From the NCBI GenBank assembly GCA_002408105.1, contig DHQM01000085.1, forward strand, positions 1,560 through 15,296: a DNA stretch of 13,737 nucleotides, written 5' to 3'. Under the pieces are notes generated by a model. It was not told the DNA's origin and made no database searches. It saw only the letters and a program-made list of their open reading frames with translations. Positions 6,530 to 13,737 of the stretch are shown one piece after another. The translations under genes were made by a program, and so were the position numbers. The stretch is from Gammaproteobacteria bacterium UBA5338. GTDB taxonomy: Bacteria > Pseudomonadota > Gammaproteobacteria > Pseudomonadales > UBA5862. Positions within the stretch are counted from its first letter, which is position 1. Each line of letters opens with the position of its first letter.

Positions 6530-8032
6530 CTAGAACGCGTGCTTGTAGTTCATGCTAACAAAGTCCCGGTCCTCGTAGGTCCCGCCAGCCCAATACCGGG
6601 TGTACCCAAGCGAAACCGACCAAACGTCCACGTGCTTGGCATCGACGCTGAGTGTCGCCGACTTGGCGTTGTCGCTAAAGGCCGAACCCAAGGTGCCATT
6701 CACGTCCCACTCCAACGCCAACTGGGGAGATACGGTAATGCCGGGCATGGCATCGAAGTAGTCTCCGATAAAGCGGGCTTGTACGCCCCAGGCGCTGTTG
6801 TCAATGTGGTCGTACCCCTCGACGCCATCAGGAAGCCAGGCGGTACCGGCCTCAATGACTGCAGTCATGCGGTCCATGCCCCCATACCATTGAGAGTACA
6901 CGCGGGTCCCAGTGACCTGGGCTTGCTTGTATTCGAACTCTTGGTAGGGGTCGGCAACCGCTGTAGGCCCGCCAGCGAGGCTGCCCAGGACAGCGAGGGT
7001 GTCATTGGCGATGGGAAAGTCGGGCCGGTAGGACAGCTCACCTTGTATGGCCCATTCACCAATCTGGCTGTTGGCGCTGACACCGAACAGCTCGATGTCC
7101 TCCGGGTACAGCAGGTAAAATGAAGGCACAGCGCCCACGAACTCCGCCGCAATAATCGGAGATTGCGCATGGTAGTTGATGTAGTAGAAGCCAAGTTCTG
7201 CGTACCCAAACGAAGGCAAGGCCTGCGAAATTCTCACCCCGTACTCACCGCCATCGTCGGGAAGGCGGTCCATGCTTTTGGGCAAAGTTCCGAGCGGTGT
7301 GGCCAGCATGTCAACCTTCCCTTCCCCAATCAGGTCCGTCGGGCTGAAGTACGTGCCAACGGGCGGAAGCTCAGTTTCGTCCCACTCCATCTTGTAGTAC
7401 ATCTCGATGCCGGTGTAGTCAAACAACATGGGCACCGACAGCCAGATCATGGGGGCCGGCAGCAAACCTTCCTTCACCTCGACGCCGGGGGTGAGCAAAC
7501 GCCCAATGTCCGCAGGGTTGATGGTGTTGATCCCGCCCGAGATGAAGGTGCTTTCACCCCAACTCACAACCTGGCTCCCCAAACGAGCCTCCACGGAACG
7601 CGCACCCACATCGAAGGATCCGTAGACAAAGGCGTCCAGCAACCGGATGTCGTGTCCGGCACGGCTTTTCGCCTCCTTGGGAATCTCATTGTCATCCTTG
7701 TCTTCAATGACGGGGTCATACAGGTAGCTGACCCGGAAGAACGCGCCGTGTCGGTTGCCCTTAATGCCAAGGTCCGTCACACCTTTGAGCGGAACCGAGG
7801 TCAGGTCGCCATCATCAAAGTTCGCGTTGCCGGTTGAACCGGGAGGAGAGTCTGCCTCCTCTACCCGCAACGAGGCGCCAGCTGACAAGATGGTGTCGAG
7901 GCTGCCTGAATAGTTGTCCCCCAGGTTGAAACTGAATGACCAGGCGGCCGGGGAAAGCAAAACGCCGGCAACGGCGGCCCCTGCCCATGGGGATAGAATT
8001 CGCGGGCGTGCTCGCTGCGAAACTGGTTTCAT
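6530..8032 (-). CDS. DUF1302 family outer-membrane beta-barrel protein
   Basis: 500-residue exported protein of the DUF1302 family; from family knowledge these are predicted outer-membrane barrels often paired with DUF1329 proteins, but their substrates are unsettled. The frame stays open to 8197, yet the ATG at 8032 is chosen because it has AAGGAG 8 bases upstream and starts a signal peptide (basic MKPVSQRARPR, hydrophobic AGAAVAGVLLSPAAWS, cleavage near residue 32). The mature start FNLGDNYSGSLDTILSAGASLR and the block at about 150-195 (RLGSQVVSWGE, then GGINTINPAD, TPGVEVKEGLLP) are family signatures. The rest alternates polar and aromatic residues like barrel strands (for example YAELGFYYINYH), and the last residue is phenylalanine (NYKHAF), a BAM-recognition C-terminus. 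It is the first gene of the minus-strand run and diverges from the RND gene. It probably supplies the outer-membrane part of the system. Confidence 0.93.
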   Translation of the reverse strand: MKPVSQRARPRILSPWAGAAVAGVLLSPAAWSFSFNLGDNYSGSLDTILSAGASLRVEEADSPPGSTGNANFDDGDLTSVPLKGVTDLGIKGNRHGAFFRVSYLYDPVIEDKDDNEIPKEAKSRAGHDIRLLDAFVYGSFDVGARSVEARLGSQVVSWGESTFISGGINTINPADIGRLLTPGVEVKEGLLPAPMIWLSVPMLFDYTGIEMYYKMEWDETELPPVGTYFSPTDLIGEGKVDMLATPLGTLPKSMDRLPDDGGEYGVRISQALPSFGYAELGFYYINYHAQSPIIAAEFVGAVPSFYLLYPEDIELFGVSANSQIGEWAIQGELSYRPDFPIANDTLAVLGSLAGGPTAVADPYQEFEYKQAQVTGTRVYSQWYGGMDRMTAVIEAGTAWLPDGVEGYDHIDNSAWGVQARFIGDYFDAMPGITVSPQLALEWDVNGTLGSAFSDNAKSATLSVDAKHVDVWSVSLGYTRYWAGGTYEDRDFVSMNYKHAF

Positions 8033-8164
8033 GATGGCGCTCCTTGGTTGAGTCGAGCCTTTGGTTGTCGCGTCGGACCTGGCTGTGCGCTTGGGCTGCG
8101 ATGGAACCTGAAGCGGCGCATTGCACTTGCGAGACAGTGATCCGACCTTTTTGTTATATGTCGG

Positions 8165-8186
8165 CGTCGGGTGGTGACCCGCGACG
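8165..8186 (-). promoter_or_regulatory. dyad at the predicted DUF1302 transcription start
   Basis: On the plus strand CGTCGGGT, 4 bases, ACCCGCGACG: 8 pairs with a 2-base bulge. It overlaps the start point expected from the promoter at 8190-8217, so it could be a repressor site or a 5' hairpin of the mRNA. Confidence 0.35.
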
Positions 8187-8189
8187 TAA

Positions 8190-8217
8190 ATAATCACAGG
8201 GCATCGCGCATTGTCAA
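8190..8217 (-). promoter_or_regulatory. sigma-70-type promoter for the DUF1302 gene
   Basis: On the minus strand a perfect -35 TTGACA (8212-8217), a 16-base spacer and -10 GATTAT (8190-8195, 4 of 6 bases) preceded by an extended -10 TG. Transcription would start near 8183, leaving about 150 bases of leader before the ATG at 8032. Confidence 0.55.
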
Positions 8218-8623
8218 CCGCTTACGCTTCGGGAAAAACGTGCCTGCAGGCGGAATTGATCTGCCGCAATCTCGGAGTCCGGAGGCGCGGCGCACGCGCG
8301 CCCGCCCCCAGTATTACTTGACAAAAACCACCCAAGATCCGCAAAGTTGCGACGCGCCAGTTGGGCTCGGGCGATCGCGTCGTCGCACCGCGCGGCGCAA
8401 AGGGACCGATGGGGCGAAAACCAATAAGACCGCAGCTCCAACCGCAATCGCTGGTACGCTTCGACTTCAGCGACCCGAGTTGCAGACCGCCGCGCGGCGG
8501 CTCCGCCCCAAGCCCGATCCGGCACGGGGCTACGAAGAACGATAAGGCCCCACACGCCTTGACATACCTTTGAATTGCGGCCGCGCTCGACACAGCGCAT
8601 GGCATGGCATCCAGGGAGACAAC

Positions 8624-11020
8624 ATGAAGAACAATTCCGTAGTCAGCGCCATCGAACACGTCCTTTTCCGCTTTCGCAAATCGGTCCTGGTGATTCTTGC
8701 GCTGATCACTGTGGTGATGGGGTACAACGCGACCAAGCTGCATGTTGACGCGGGTTTTTCCAAACTGCTCCCAATGAAGCACCCCTACATCCAGACGCTG
8801 CTCGACTACCAAAACGAGTTTGGCGGTGGCAACAAAATCATCATCGCGCTGCTACAGAAAGAGGGCGACATCTTCAACGCCGAATACTTCGATGCATTGA
8901 AGGAAGTCACCGACGCGGTTTTTCGACTTCCAGGGGTTGATAAAGGCCGCATCACCTCTCTGTTCACACCCAACGTCCGCTACACGGTGGTGACCGAGGC
9001 GGGCTTTGCGGGCGGCCCAGTGATCCCGTCCAGGTTTGACTCAGACAGTGAACAAAGCCTGGAAGACGTTCGCCAGAACATCATCAACTCCGGTCAGCTC
9101 GGTCGGTTGGTTACAACCGATTTCACCGGAACACTCGTGACCGCAGAACTCCTCGACATTGACCCGGAAACCGGAGAGCGACTCGACTACTACCAGGTTG
9201 CACAGGAGCTCGAAGAAATCAGAGCGCGGCATGACAGCGATCAATTCAGTGTGCACATCATCGGGTTTGCGAAGTCCATCGTGGACATCGCCGAAGGCGC
9301 GACCAGCGTGGTGTTGTTTTTCGGCATCGCCCTCGTGATCACCGCCATACTGCTGTACCTGTACTCCGGATCCATCAAGTTGTCCATCCTGCCACTGGTG
9401 TGCTCCATCGTCGCCGTGATCTGGCAGCTCGGGCTGTTGACAACCATGGGATTCGGGCTCGATCCCATGAGCATCCTGGTGCCGTTTTTGGTGTTCGCCA
9501 TCGGGGTCAGCCATGGCGTGCAGATGATCAGTGGCTGGATGGGTGAAATCCTGTACGGCGGTCCGAGTGTCGACCCTGACCACCCAGTCGTTCCCGCAGC
9601 CGAGGATGTACCCGGCGTGGACGGCGAGACGGCAGCGCGGCGCACCTTCCAACGCTTGATCGTCCCAGGTGCACTCGCACTGGCCAGCGACACCATCGGG
9701 TTCCTGACCGTATTGTTGATCGAGATCGGCATCATTCAGGAGATGGCCATTGCAGCCAGCACCGGTGTGGCGGTGATCATCATCACCAATTTGGTGCTGA
9801 TGCCGATCCTGCTGTCATTCACCAAAATCTCCAACCTCGATCAGTACAAACACAAACGCCACGTCAGCGAAGAAAAGCGCGACCGCTACTGGCGCACGCT
9901 GGCGCGCTTCACCCGCACGTCCTGGTCCCTGTCGGCCCTGGGCGTGGCTGCGGTGCTGCTCGTCTTCGGATTTTGGAAAGGCGCAGACCTCAAGATCGGC
10001 GACCTGCATGCGGGTGTTCCAGAGCTCCGCGAAGACTCGAGGTACAACATTGACGCCCGCGCAGTGACCGAAAGCTTCGGCATCGGAATCGATGTGCTGA
10101 CCGTCATCGCCGAAGCACCCGCCGAGTCCTGCGTCGATTACACCTACATGAACGCCATTGATGAGTTCACCTGGTTCACAGAGAACCTGCCGGGCGTGCA
10201 AGCGGTGATGTCTTTGCCCTATGCCGCCAAGGAGATCAACGCGAACTTCAATGAAGGCAGCCCAAAGTGGCAGGTGCTGTCGCGCAACCGGTTTGTGCTT
10301 TCGCAGTCCATCTCCCCCATCCAAACCAACACCGGCCTTTTGAATGCCAGTTGTGAAGCAATGCCGATCCTGATTTTTACGGAGGACCACAAGGCCGAAA
10401 CCATCGACCACATCGTACAGTCCATTGCACAGTACGAGAGCGGGCTGCCCGAGAGCGATTTCCGCTTGCGGCTCGCGAGTGGCAACGTGGGCATCATGGC
10501 TGCCACCAATGAAGCCGTTGAGGCTGCTCAACTGCCCATCATGCTGTATGTCTATGGTGCGATCATTGTGCTGTGCCTGCTGACCTTCAGGTCCGTCATG
10601 GGCACGCTCTGCATTGTACTGCCGCTGGCGTTTGTTTCGGTCCTTGCCTACGCAGTGATGGCAATGCTGGAAATCGGTCTTAAGACCTCGACATTGCCTG
10701 TGGTCGCACTTGGGGTCGGCATTGGCGTGGACTATGGAATCTACATCTACAGCCGTTTCAGTGTCTTTCTCCAAGACGGCCTGCCATTGGAGGAGGCCTA
10801 CTACCGGGCGCTTCGGCTGACCGGCAAACCCGTGCTGTTCACCGCCTTCACCCTGGCAGTCGGGGTAATCACCTGGGTGTTCTCGCCGCTTAAGTTTCAG
10901 GCCGATATGGGCATTTTGTTGACCTTCATGTTCGTGGTGAACATGCTCGGCGCCGTGGTGCTGCTGCCGGCGCTCGCTCGTTGGCTGCTGCGGCCGAACA
11001 TGCCTGACAGCACCCAATAA
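8624..11020 (+). CDS. RND superfamily / MMPL-type inner-membrane transporter
   Basis: 798-residue polytopic protein of the RND superfamily (MMPL/HpnN-like branch), expected to use the proton gradient to move a hydrophobic molecule at the inner membrane. The ATG at 8624 (MKNNSVVSAIEH) is preferred to an in-frame start at 8570 because of a GGGAG site just upstream. Layout: TM1 about 19-35; periplasmic domain 1 about 40-215; a TM bundle about 225-400; TM about 436-452; periplasmic domain 2 about 455-635 with two cysteines (503, 577) that might bond; second TM bundle about 637-788. TM10 has GVGIGVDYGIYIYSRF with Asp703 where RND and Patched-like pumps carry the proton-relay acid; the equivalent TM4 segment reads FAIGVSHGVQM with His296 instead. 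A proline- and acid-rich loop (about 311-336) sits between TM4 and TM5. It has the classic two-fold repeat. It diverges from the DUF1302 gene, and such RND genes often accompany DUF1302/DUF1329 pairs. Direction of transport and cargo are unknown. Confidence 0.93.
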   Translation: MKNNSVVSAIEHVLFRFRKSVLVILALITVVMGYNATKLHVDAGFSKLLPMKHPYIQTLLDYQNEFGGGNKIIIALLQKEGDIFNAEYFDALKEVTDAVFRLPGVDKGRITSLFTPNVRYTVVTEAGFAGGPVIPSRFDSDSEQSLEDVRQNIINSGQLGRLVTTDFTGTLVTAELLDIDPETGERLDYYQVAQELEEIRARHDSDQFSVHIIGFAKSIVDIAEGATSVVLFFGIALVITAILLYLYSGSIKLSILPLVCSIVAVIWQLGLLTTMGFGLDPMSILVPFLVFAIGVSHGVQMISGWMGEILYGGPSVDPDHPVVPAAEDVPGVDGETAARRTFQRLIVPGALALASDTIGFLTVLLIEIGIIQEMAIAASTGVAVIIITNLVLMPILLSFTKISNLDQYKHKRHVSEEKRDRYWRTLARFTRTSWSLSALGVAAVLLVFGFWKGADLKIGDLHAGVPELREDSRYNIDARAVTESFGIGIDVLTVIAEAPAESCVDYTYMNAIDEFTWFTENLPGVQAVMSLPYAAKEINANFNEGSPKWQVLSRNRFVLSQSISPIQTNTGLLNASCEAMPILIFTEDHKAETIDHIVQSIAQYESGLPESDFRLRLASGNVGIMAATNEAVEAAQLPIMLYVYGAIIVLCLLTFRSVMGTLCIVLPLAFVSVLAYAVMAMLEIGLKTSTLPVVALGVGIGVDYGIYIYSRFSVFLQDGLPLEEAYYRALRLTGKPVLFTAFTLAVGVITWVFSPLKFQADMGILLTFMFVVNMLGAVVLLPALARWLLRPNMPDSTQ

Positions 11021-11061
11021 GAACAAAGGAAAATCACACTTCCTAAGTCCCCAAACGAGAA

Positions 11062-11103
11062 GCGCCCACCTTTCGCTTCTGAATCCATGCGAAGGGTGGG
11101 CGC
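11062..11103. terminator. 15-bp hairpin between convergent RND gene and htpG
   Basis: GCGCCCACCTTTCGC and GCGAAGGGTGGGCGC pair along 15 positions, with one G-U in plus-strand RNA, around a 12-base loop. It lies 41 bases past the RND stop and 42 bases past the htpG stop, so it can serve both transcripts. There is no U-run on the plus side; the minus side continues TTCTCGTTT, only mildly T-rich. Confidence 0.6.
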
Positions 11104-11145
11104 CTCAAAGCGGCGGAGGCCCTTGCCGAGCCAAGCCAACGCCGG

Positions 11146-13047
11146 CTAGGACATCAGTTCGCCCAGCAGCCGGTTCATGCGGGCGACATAGGCTCCCGCA
11201 TCCTTTGGCATTTCACCCTCGGCGAGTGCTGCCTGATCGAACAGGATGTGGGCCAGCTCAGCGAACCGGTCCTCGTTCGATTCGGCACTAAGCCGCTGAA
11301 TCAAGCGGTGCCCAGGGTTGACCTCAAAGATCGGCTTGCTGTCCGGAACCTTCTGCCCCGCGGCCTCCATGATCTTCCTCATCTGAAGGCCCAGGTCATG
11401 CTCACCCACCACCAGACAGGCTGGTGACTCTTTGAGCCGGTGGGTGACCCGAACCTCCTGAACCTCTGCGCCCAACGCAGTTTTGAGCCGCTCGACCAGC
11501 GGCGCCATTTCTTCCGCTGCCGCTTTTTGCTCTTCTTTTTCTGCTTCGTCTTCTAGGCTCCCAAGGTCGAGGTCTCCGCGAGCCACGTCTTGAAAGGACA
11601 CATCCTGAAACTCGCTGAGCTGAGCCATGAGCCAGTCATCAATCCGGTCACTCAAGAGCAGAACTTCCACCCCTTTATCACGAAACACTTCGAGGTGAGG
11701 GCTGGTCGTTGCACTGCTGTATGAATCAGCGACCAGAAAATAGATTTTGTCCTGTCCCTCCTTCATTCGCTCCAAATACTCCTTGAGCGACACCGTCTGC
11801 TCCGGTCCACTGTGCGTCGAAGCGAACCGAAACAAATTTAGTATCTTTTCCTGATTGGAAAAATCTTCGGCAGGCCCCTCTTTAAGTACCAGGCCGAACT
11901 CATCCCAGAATTTCTGATATTCCTCCGGCTGATCAGCCGCCAATTTGTTCAACATATCGAGCGCGCGTTTGGTCAATGCGCTTCGCATCGAGTCGATCTT
12001 TGGGTCGCGCTGCAGAATCTCTCTGGACACATTGAGGGAAAGGTCGTTGGAATCGACCACGCCTTTGATAAACCGCAGGTACAGTGGCAAAAACTGCTCT
12101 GCGTCGTCCATGATGAACACGCGCTGCACGTACAGTTTCAGTCCTCGCGGCTTGTCGCGGTTCCAAAGGTCGAATGGTGCGCGGGCCGGTAGGTACAGCA
12201 GACTGGTGTACTCAAGCTTGCCCTCAACTTTGTTGTGGCTCCAACTCAGGGGATCTTCGAAGTCGTGGGCGATGTGTTTGTAGAACGTCTTGTACTCTTC
12301 CTCGCTCACCTCTGTGCGCGGCAGCGTCCAGAGCGCGCGGCCATCGTTCACCTGCTCCCAAGCGTCTTCTTGCGCACCGGCGTCCCCATCCTCGTCGCGG
12401 TCTTTGCGCAGATAGACCGGAATCGAAATGTGGTCGGAATAGGTTTTGATGATGTTTCTTAGGCGAAACCGCTCACAGAACTCCCCGGCATCCTCTTTAA
12501 GGTGCAGGACGACGGTGGTTCCACGTTCAGGCCGCGTGGTGGTTGCAACCTGATAGTCAGACTCGCCGGTCGACTCCCAATGCACCCCTTCCTCCGGGGG
12601 CGCCCCGGCCTTGCGAGTGAACACCTCGACCCGATCCGCAACGATAAAGGCGGAATAGAACCCCACCCCAAACTGACCGATCAACTGGGCATCTTTTCTC
12701 TGGTCACCGGTCAAGTTCTGAAGAAAATCCGCCGTCCCGGATTTGGCGATGGTCCCAAGGTGGGCGATGACCTCATCACGGCTCATGCCGATCCCGGTGT
12801 CGGCCACCATCAGGGTTCGTGCTTCGGGGTCCCAGTCCACACGCACCCGAAGCTCCGGCTCCCCCTCGTACAGGCTGTCGTTACCGAGCGCTGCAAAGCG
12901 CAGCTTGTCCGCGGCATCTGATGCATTCGACACCAGTTCGCGCAGAAAAATCTCGCGGTTGCTGTAGAGCGAATGGATCATCAAGCGAAGCAACTGCTTG
13001 GCTTCGGTCTCGAATCCTCGGGTTTCGGAAGTTGCGGCTGCACTCAT
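11146..13047 (-). CDS. htpG: molecular chaperone HtpG (bacterial Hsp90)
   Basis: 633-residue cytosolic ATP-dependent chaperone that helps refold client proteins, working with the DnaK system. The frame is open to a GTG at 13095, but the ATG at 13047 matches the family's start ([13 protein letters not shown] follows at once) and has GAGGAA 10 bases upstream. The GHKL ATP-binding fold is clear: Glu37 and Asn41 in [18 protein letters not shown], Asp83 in [16 protein letters not shown] about 98-105, [11 protein letters not shown] about 124-134 and the GTTV motif about 176-179. The middle domain has [11 protein letters not shown] with the ATP-contacting Arg342. The C-terminal dimerisation part ends in [12 protein letters not shown]. 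There is a modest acidic insert ([14 protein letters not shown], about 215-228). Full length, no defects. Its heat-shock-type promoter is at 13119-13148. It is convergent with the RND gene and has no evident functional link to it. Confidence 0.98.
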   Translation of the reverse strand: MSAAATSETRGFETEAKQLLRLMIHSLYSNREIFLRELVSNASDAADKLRFAALGNDSLYEGEPELRVRVDWDPEARTLMVADTGIGMSRDEVIAHLGTIAKSGTADFLQNLTGDQRKDAQLIGQFGVGFYSAFIVADRVEVFTRKAGAPPEEGVHWESTGESDYQVATTTRPERGTTVVLHLKEDAGEFCERFRLRNIIKTYSDHISIPVYLRKDRDEDGDAGAQEDAWEQVNDGRALWTLPRTEVSEEEYKTFYKHIAHDFEDPLSWSHNKVEGKLEYTSLLYLPARAPFDLWNRDKPRGLKLYVQRVFIMDDAEQFLPLYLRFIKGVVDSNDLSLNVSREILQRDPKIDSMRSALTKRALDMLNKLAADQPEEYQKFWDEFGLVLKEGPAEDFSNQEKILNLFRFASTHSGPEQTVSLKEYLERMKEGQDKIYFLVADSYSSATTSPHLEVFRDKGVEVLLLSDRIDDWLMAQLSEFQDVSFQDVARGDLDLGSLEDEAEKEEQKAAAEEMAPLVERLKTALGAEVQEVRVTHRLKESPACLVVGEHDLGLQMRKIMEAAGQKVPDSKPIFEVNPGHRLIQRLSAESNEDRFAELAHILFDQAALAEGEMPKDAGAYVARMNRLLGELMS

Positions 13048-13085
13048 GGCTTGGGAGTTCCTCGTGTTCGAGTTTTGGAGGCTTT

Positions 13086-13110
13086 GGCCGGGCACACAGG
13101 CGGCCCGGCC
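13086..13110 (-). other. hairpin at the predicted 5' end of htpG mRNA
   Basis: GGCCGGGC, loop of 9, GCCCGGCC, extendable by one T-A pair. It begins within a few bases of the start point predicted from the sigma-32-type promoter and ends about 38 bases before the htpG ATG, leaving the ribosome site (13058-13063) unpaired. A 5' stabilising stem is a reasonable reading; a terminator for the MAPEG transcript is the alternative. Confidence 0.5.
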
Positions 13111-13118
13111 AGCCGCCC

Positions 13119-13148
13119 TAGGTGGGGGTCGACCGACGCGATTTCAAG
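13119..13148 (-). promoter_or_regulatory. htpG: sigma-32-type heat-shock promoter of htpG
   Basis: Minus strand: CTTGAAA (13142-13148), a 14-base spacer, CCCCACCTA (13119-13127). The sigma-32 consensus is CTTGAAA, 13-14 bases, CCCCATNTA, so only one specified base differs. The start would fall near 13112, some 65 bases before the htpG ATG. Confidence 0.85.
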
Positions 13149-13157
13149 CCGGATAAG

Positions 13158-13171
13158 AGCGCGCCAGCGCT
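13158..13171 (-). terminator. short GC hairpin behind the MAPEG gene
   Basis: AGCGC, 4 bases, GCGCT: a 5-bp stem about 45 bases past the MAPEG stop, just upstream of the htpG promoter, followed on the minus strand by CTTATCC. Too short to be sure it ends transcription. Confidence 0.25.
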
Positions 13172-13214
13172 AGGAGTCGGGGAGAACGACAGGCACCTGA
13201 GCGGCGCAGGCTCC

Positions 13215-13607
13215 TCAAGAAAACGCCGGCAGCAAGACAAGGCCGACGCTGGAAAAAAAGCCGACAGCCCAGATCAACGACCGAAGTTTGTCGAGGTCGG
13301 CAATGTATAGGATGGTATAGAGGATTCGGGACAGGACATGCGCAACCGCCAGTGCGGCTGCAGCGCTTCCGCTGGCGCCGCCCACATGGGCAACCAAAAC
13401 ACCCGCGGCGAAAGGCGCAAAGGACTCGAAGGCGTTCTGATGTGCCGCAAGCGCCCGCCGCCCCCAGCCTGTGAGGCCCGCCTGTTGATCGCGAGGGTTC
13501 TGGTTGTCGTACCCAGTGCCCTGCCGCCCTTGCGCCACAGCCACCGGCACTTTGGTGACAACGAGCATCAGCATCGCAAAGACCAAGCACCAAAATGGAA
13601 TCGTCAT
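13215..13607 (-). CDS. MAPEG family membrane protein
   Basis: 130-residue integral membrane protein of the MAPEG family (membrane-associated proteins in eicosanoid and glutathione metabolism). Bacterial members are small, four-helix and often without known substrate; glutathione-dependent detoxification is a family-level possibility only. The ATG at 13607 follows AGGAG by 7-8 bases. Helices: about 4-24 (FWCLVFAMLMLVV), 63-77 (FAPFAAGVLVAHV), 80-98 (GSAAAALAVAHVLSRILY) and 108-127 (LRSLIWAVGFFSSVGLVLL). The family signature RALAAHQNAFESFAPFAAG is at about 51-69, preceded by YDNQNPRDQ, and the third helix ends RILYTILYIADLDKLRS, matching the conserved Arg/Tyr region. It lies upstream of htpG on the same strand, but htpG has its own heat-shock promoter, so the pairing may be incidental. 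Length and motifs are intact. Confidence 0.88.
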   Translation of the reverse strand: MTIPFWCLVFAMLMLVVTKVPVAVAQGRQGTGYDNQNPRDQQAGLTGWGRRALAAHQNAFESFAPFAAGVLVAHVGGASGSAAAALAVAHVLSRILYTILYIADLDKLRSLIWAVGFFSSVGLVLLPAFS

Positions 13608-13737
13608 GTTCTACTCTCCTGTAGACCCCGCAGCGGCTGTCAACTCACTTCAGCCGGCTCATCTGGTGTTCAGCCCCAGCGATCGAGCCGAAACCTCAGT
13701 CCCAGCGCGCAGCGGTGGCGAGGGCGTCAGCAATCTC
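13608..13737. other. right-edge segment, no certain gene
   Basis: It contains the MAPEG ribosome site and no clear promoter. A minus-strand frame entering from the right edge reads EIADALATAARWD and stops at 13696-13698; it could be the C-terminus of an upstream gene, but 13 codons are too few to call. Confidence 0.3.

Larger units (their letters stand above)
8033..8623. promoter_or_regulatory. 591-bp divergent control region between DUF1302 and RND genes
   Basis: No credible gene. It contains a good minus-strand promoter for the DUF1302 gene (8190-8217), two perfect plus-strand TTGACA boxes (8318-8323 and 8559-8564) that lack a good -10 at the usual spacing, a 14-bp palindrome CCGCCGCGCGGCGG (8487-8500) and a 10-bp palindrome GCCTGCAGGC (8242-8251). 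Plus-strand -35 boxes without -10 boxes could mean activator-dependent transcription of the RND gene, or chance. Confidence 0.55.

Noticed and set aside
8371..8378. GCGATCGC octamers (also at 4752-4759) as a repeat family
   Set aside because: Only two copies noted in the window; expected by chance in GC-rich DNA.
8171..8545. 124-codon plus-strand frame in the divergent region
   Set aside because: Low-complexity basic composition, overlaps the DUF1302 promoter, and has no recognisable domain or clear ribosome site.
9041..11026. Long minus-strand frames opposite the RND gene
   Set aside because: Antisense shadows of a clear transporter gene; histidine- and glutamine-rich products with no membrane or domain pattern.

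Overview
The window looks like chromosomal DNA of a Gram-negative proteobacterium, most likely a gammaproteobacterium. The clues are Sec signal peptides, an outer-membrane beta-barrel protein, an RND/MMPL-type inner-membrane transporter, a typical proteobacterial htpG with a sigma-32-type heat-shock promoter, and moderately high GC. No tRNA, rRNA, CRISPR array, insertion sequence or phage gene was found.

Left and centre (1-8032, all minus strand): one DUF1302 outer-membrane protein gene (6530-8032) is followed downstream by four tandem DUF1329 genes (5013-6395, 3083-4465, 1527-2924, and 1-1370, the last running off the left edge). The four DUF1329 proteins form two close pairs. The 3083 and 5013 genes are exactly the same length (460 codons), sit 1930 bp apart, and share a 142-bp identical stretch inside otherwise diverged DNA. 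The 1-1370 and 1527 genes form the second pair and carry an extra GGYPTGGYP segment. Perfect or near-perfect hairpins without U-runs lie behind the stops of three of these genes.

Centre right (8033-11020): a 591-bp divergent promoter region separates the DUF1302 gene from a plus-strand RND/MMPL transporter (798 residues). Together the RND protein (inner membrane), four exported DUF1329 proteins (periplasm) and DUF1302 protein (outer membrane) make a plausible trans-envelope route for a hydrophobic cargo. The cargo is unknown and no catabolic gene lies in the window to suggest one.

Right (11021-13737): a hairpin separates the RND gene from the convergent htpG (Hsp90 chaperone). htpG has its own sigma-32-like promoter, downstream of a minus-strand MAPEG-family membrane protein gene. 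The last 130 bases have no clear gene. The htpG-MAPEG part looks like ordinary housekeeping DNA; the DUF1329/DUF1302/RND part is the unusual one.
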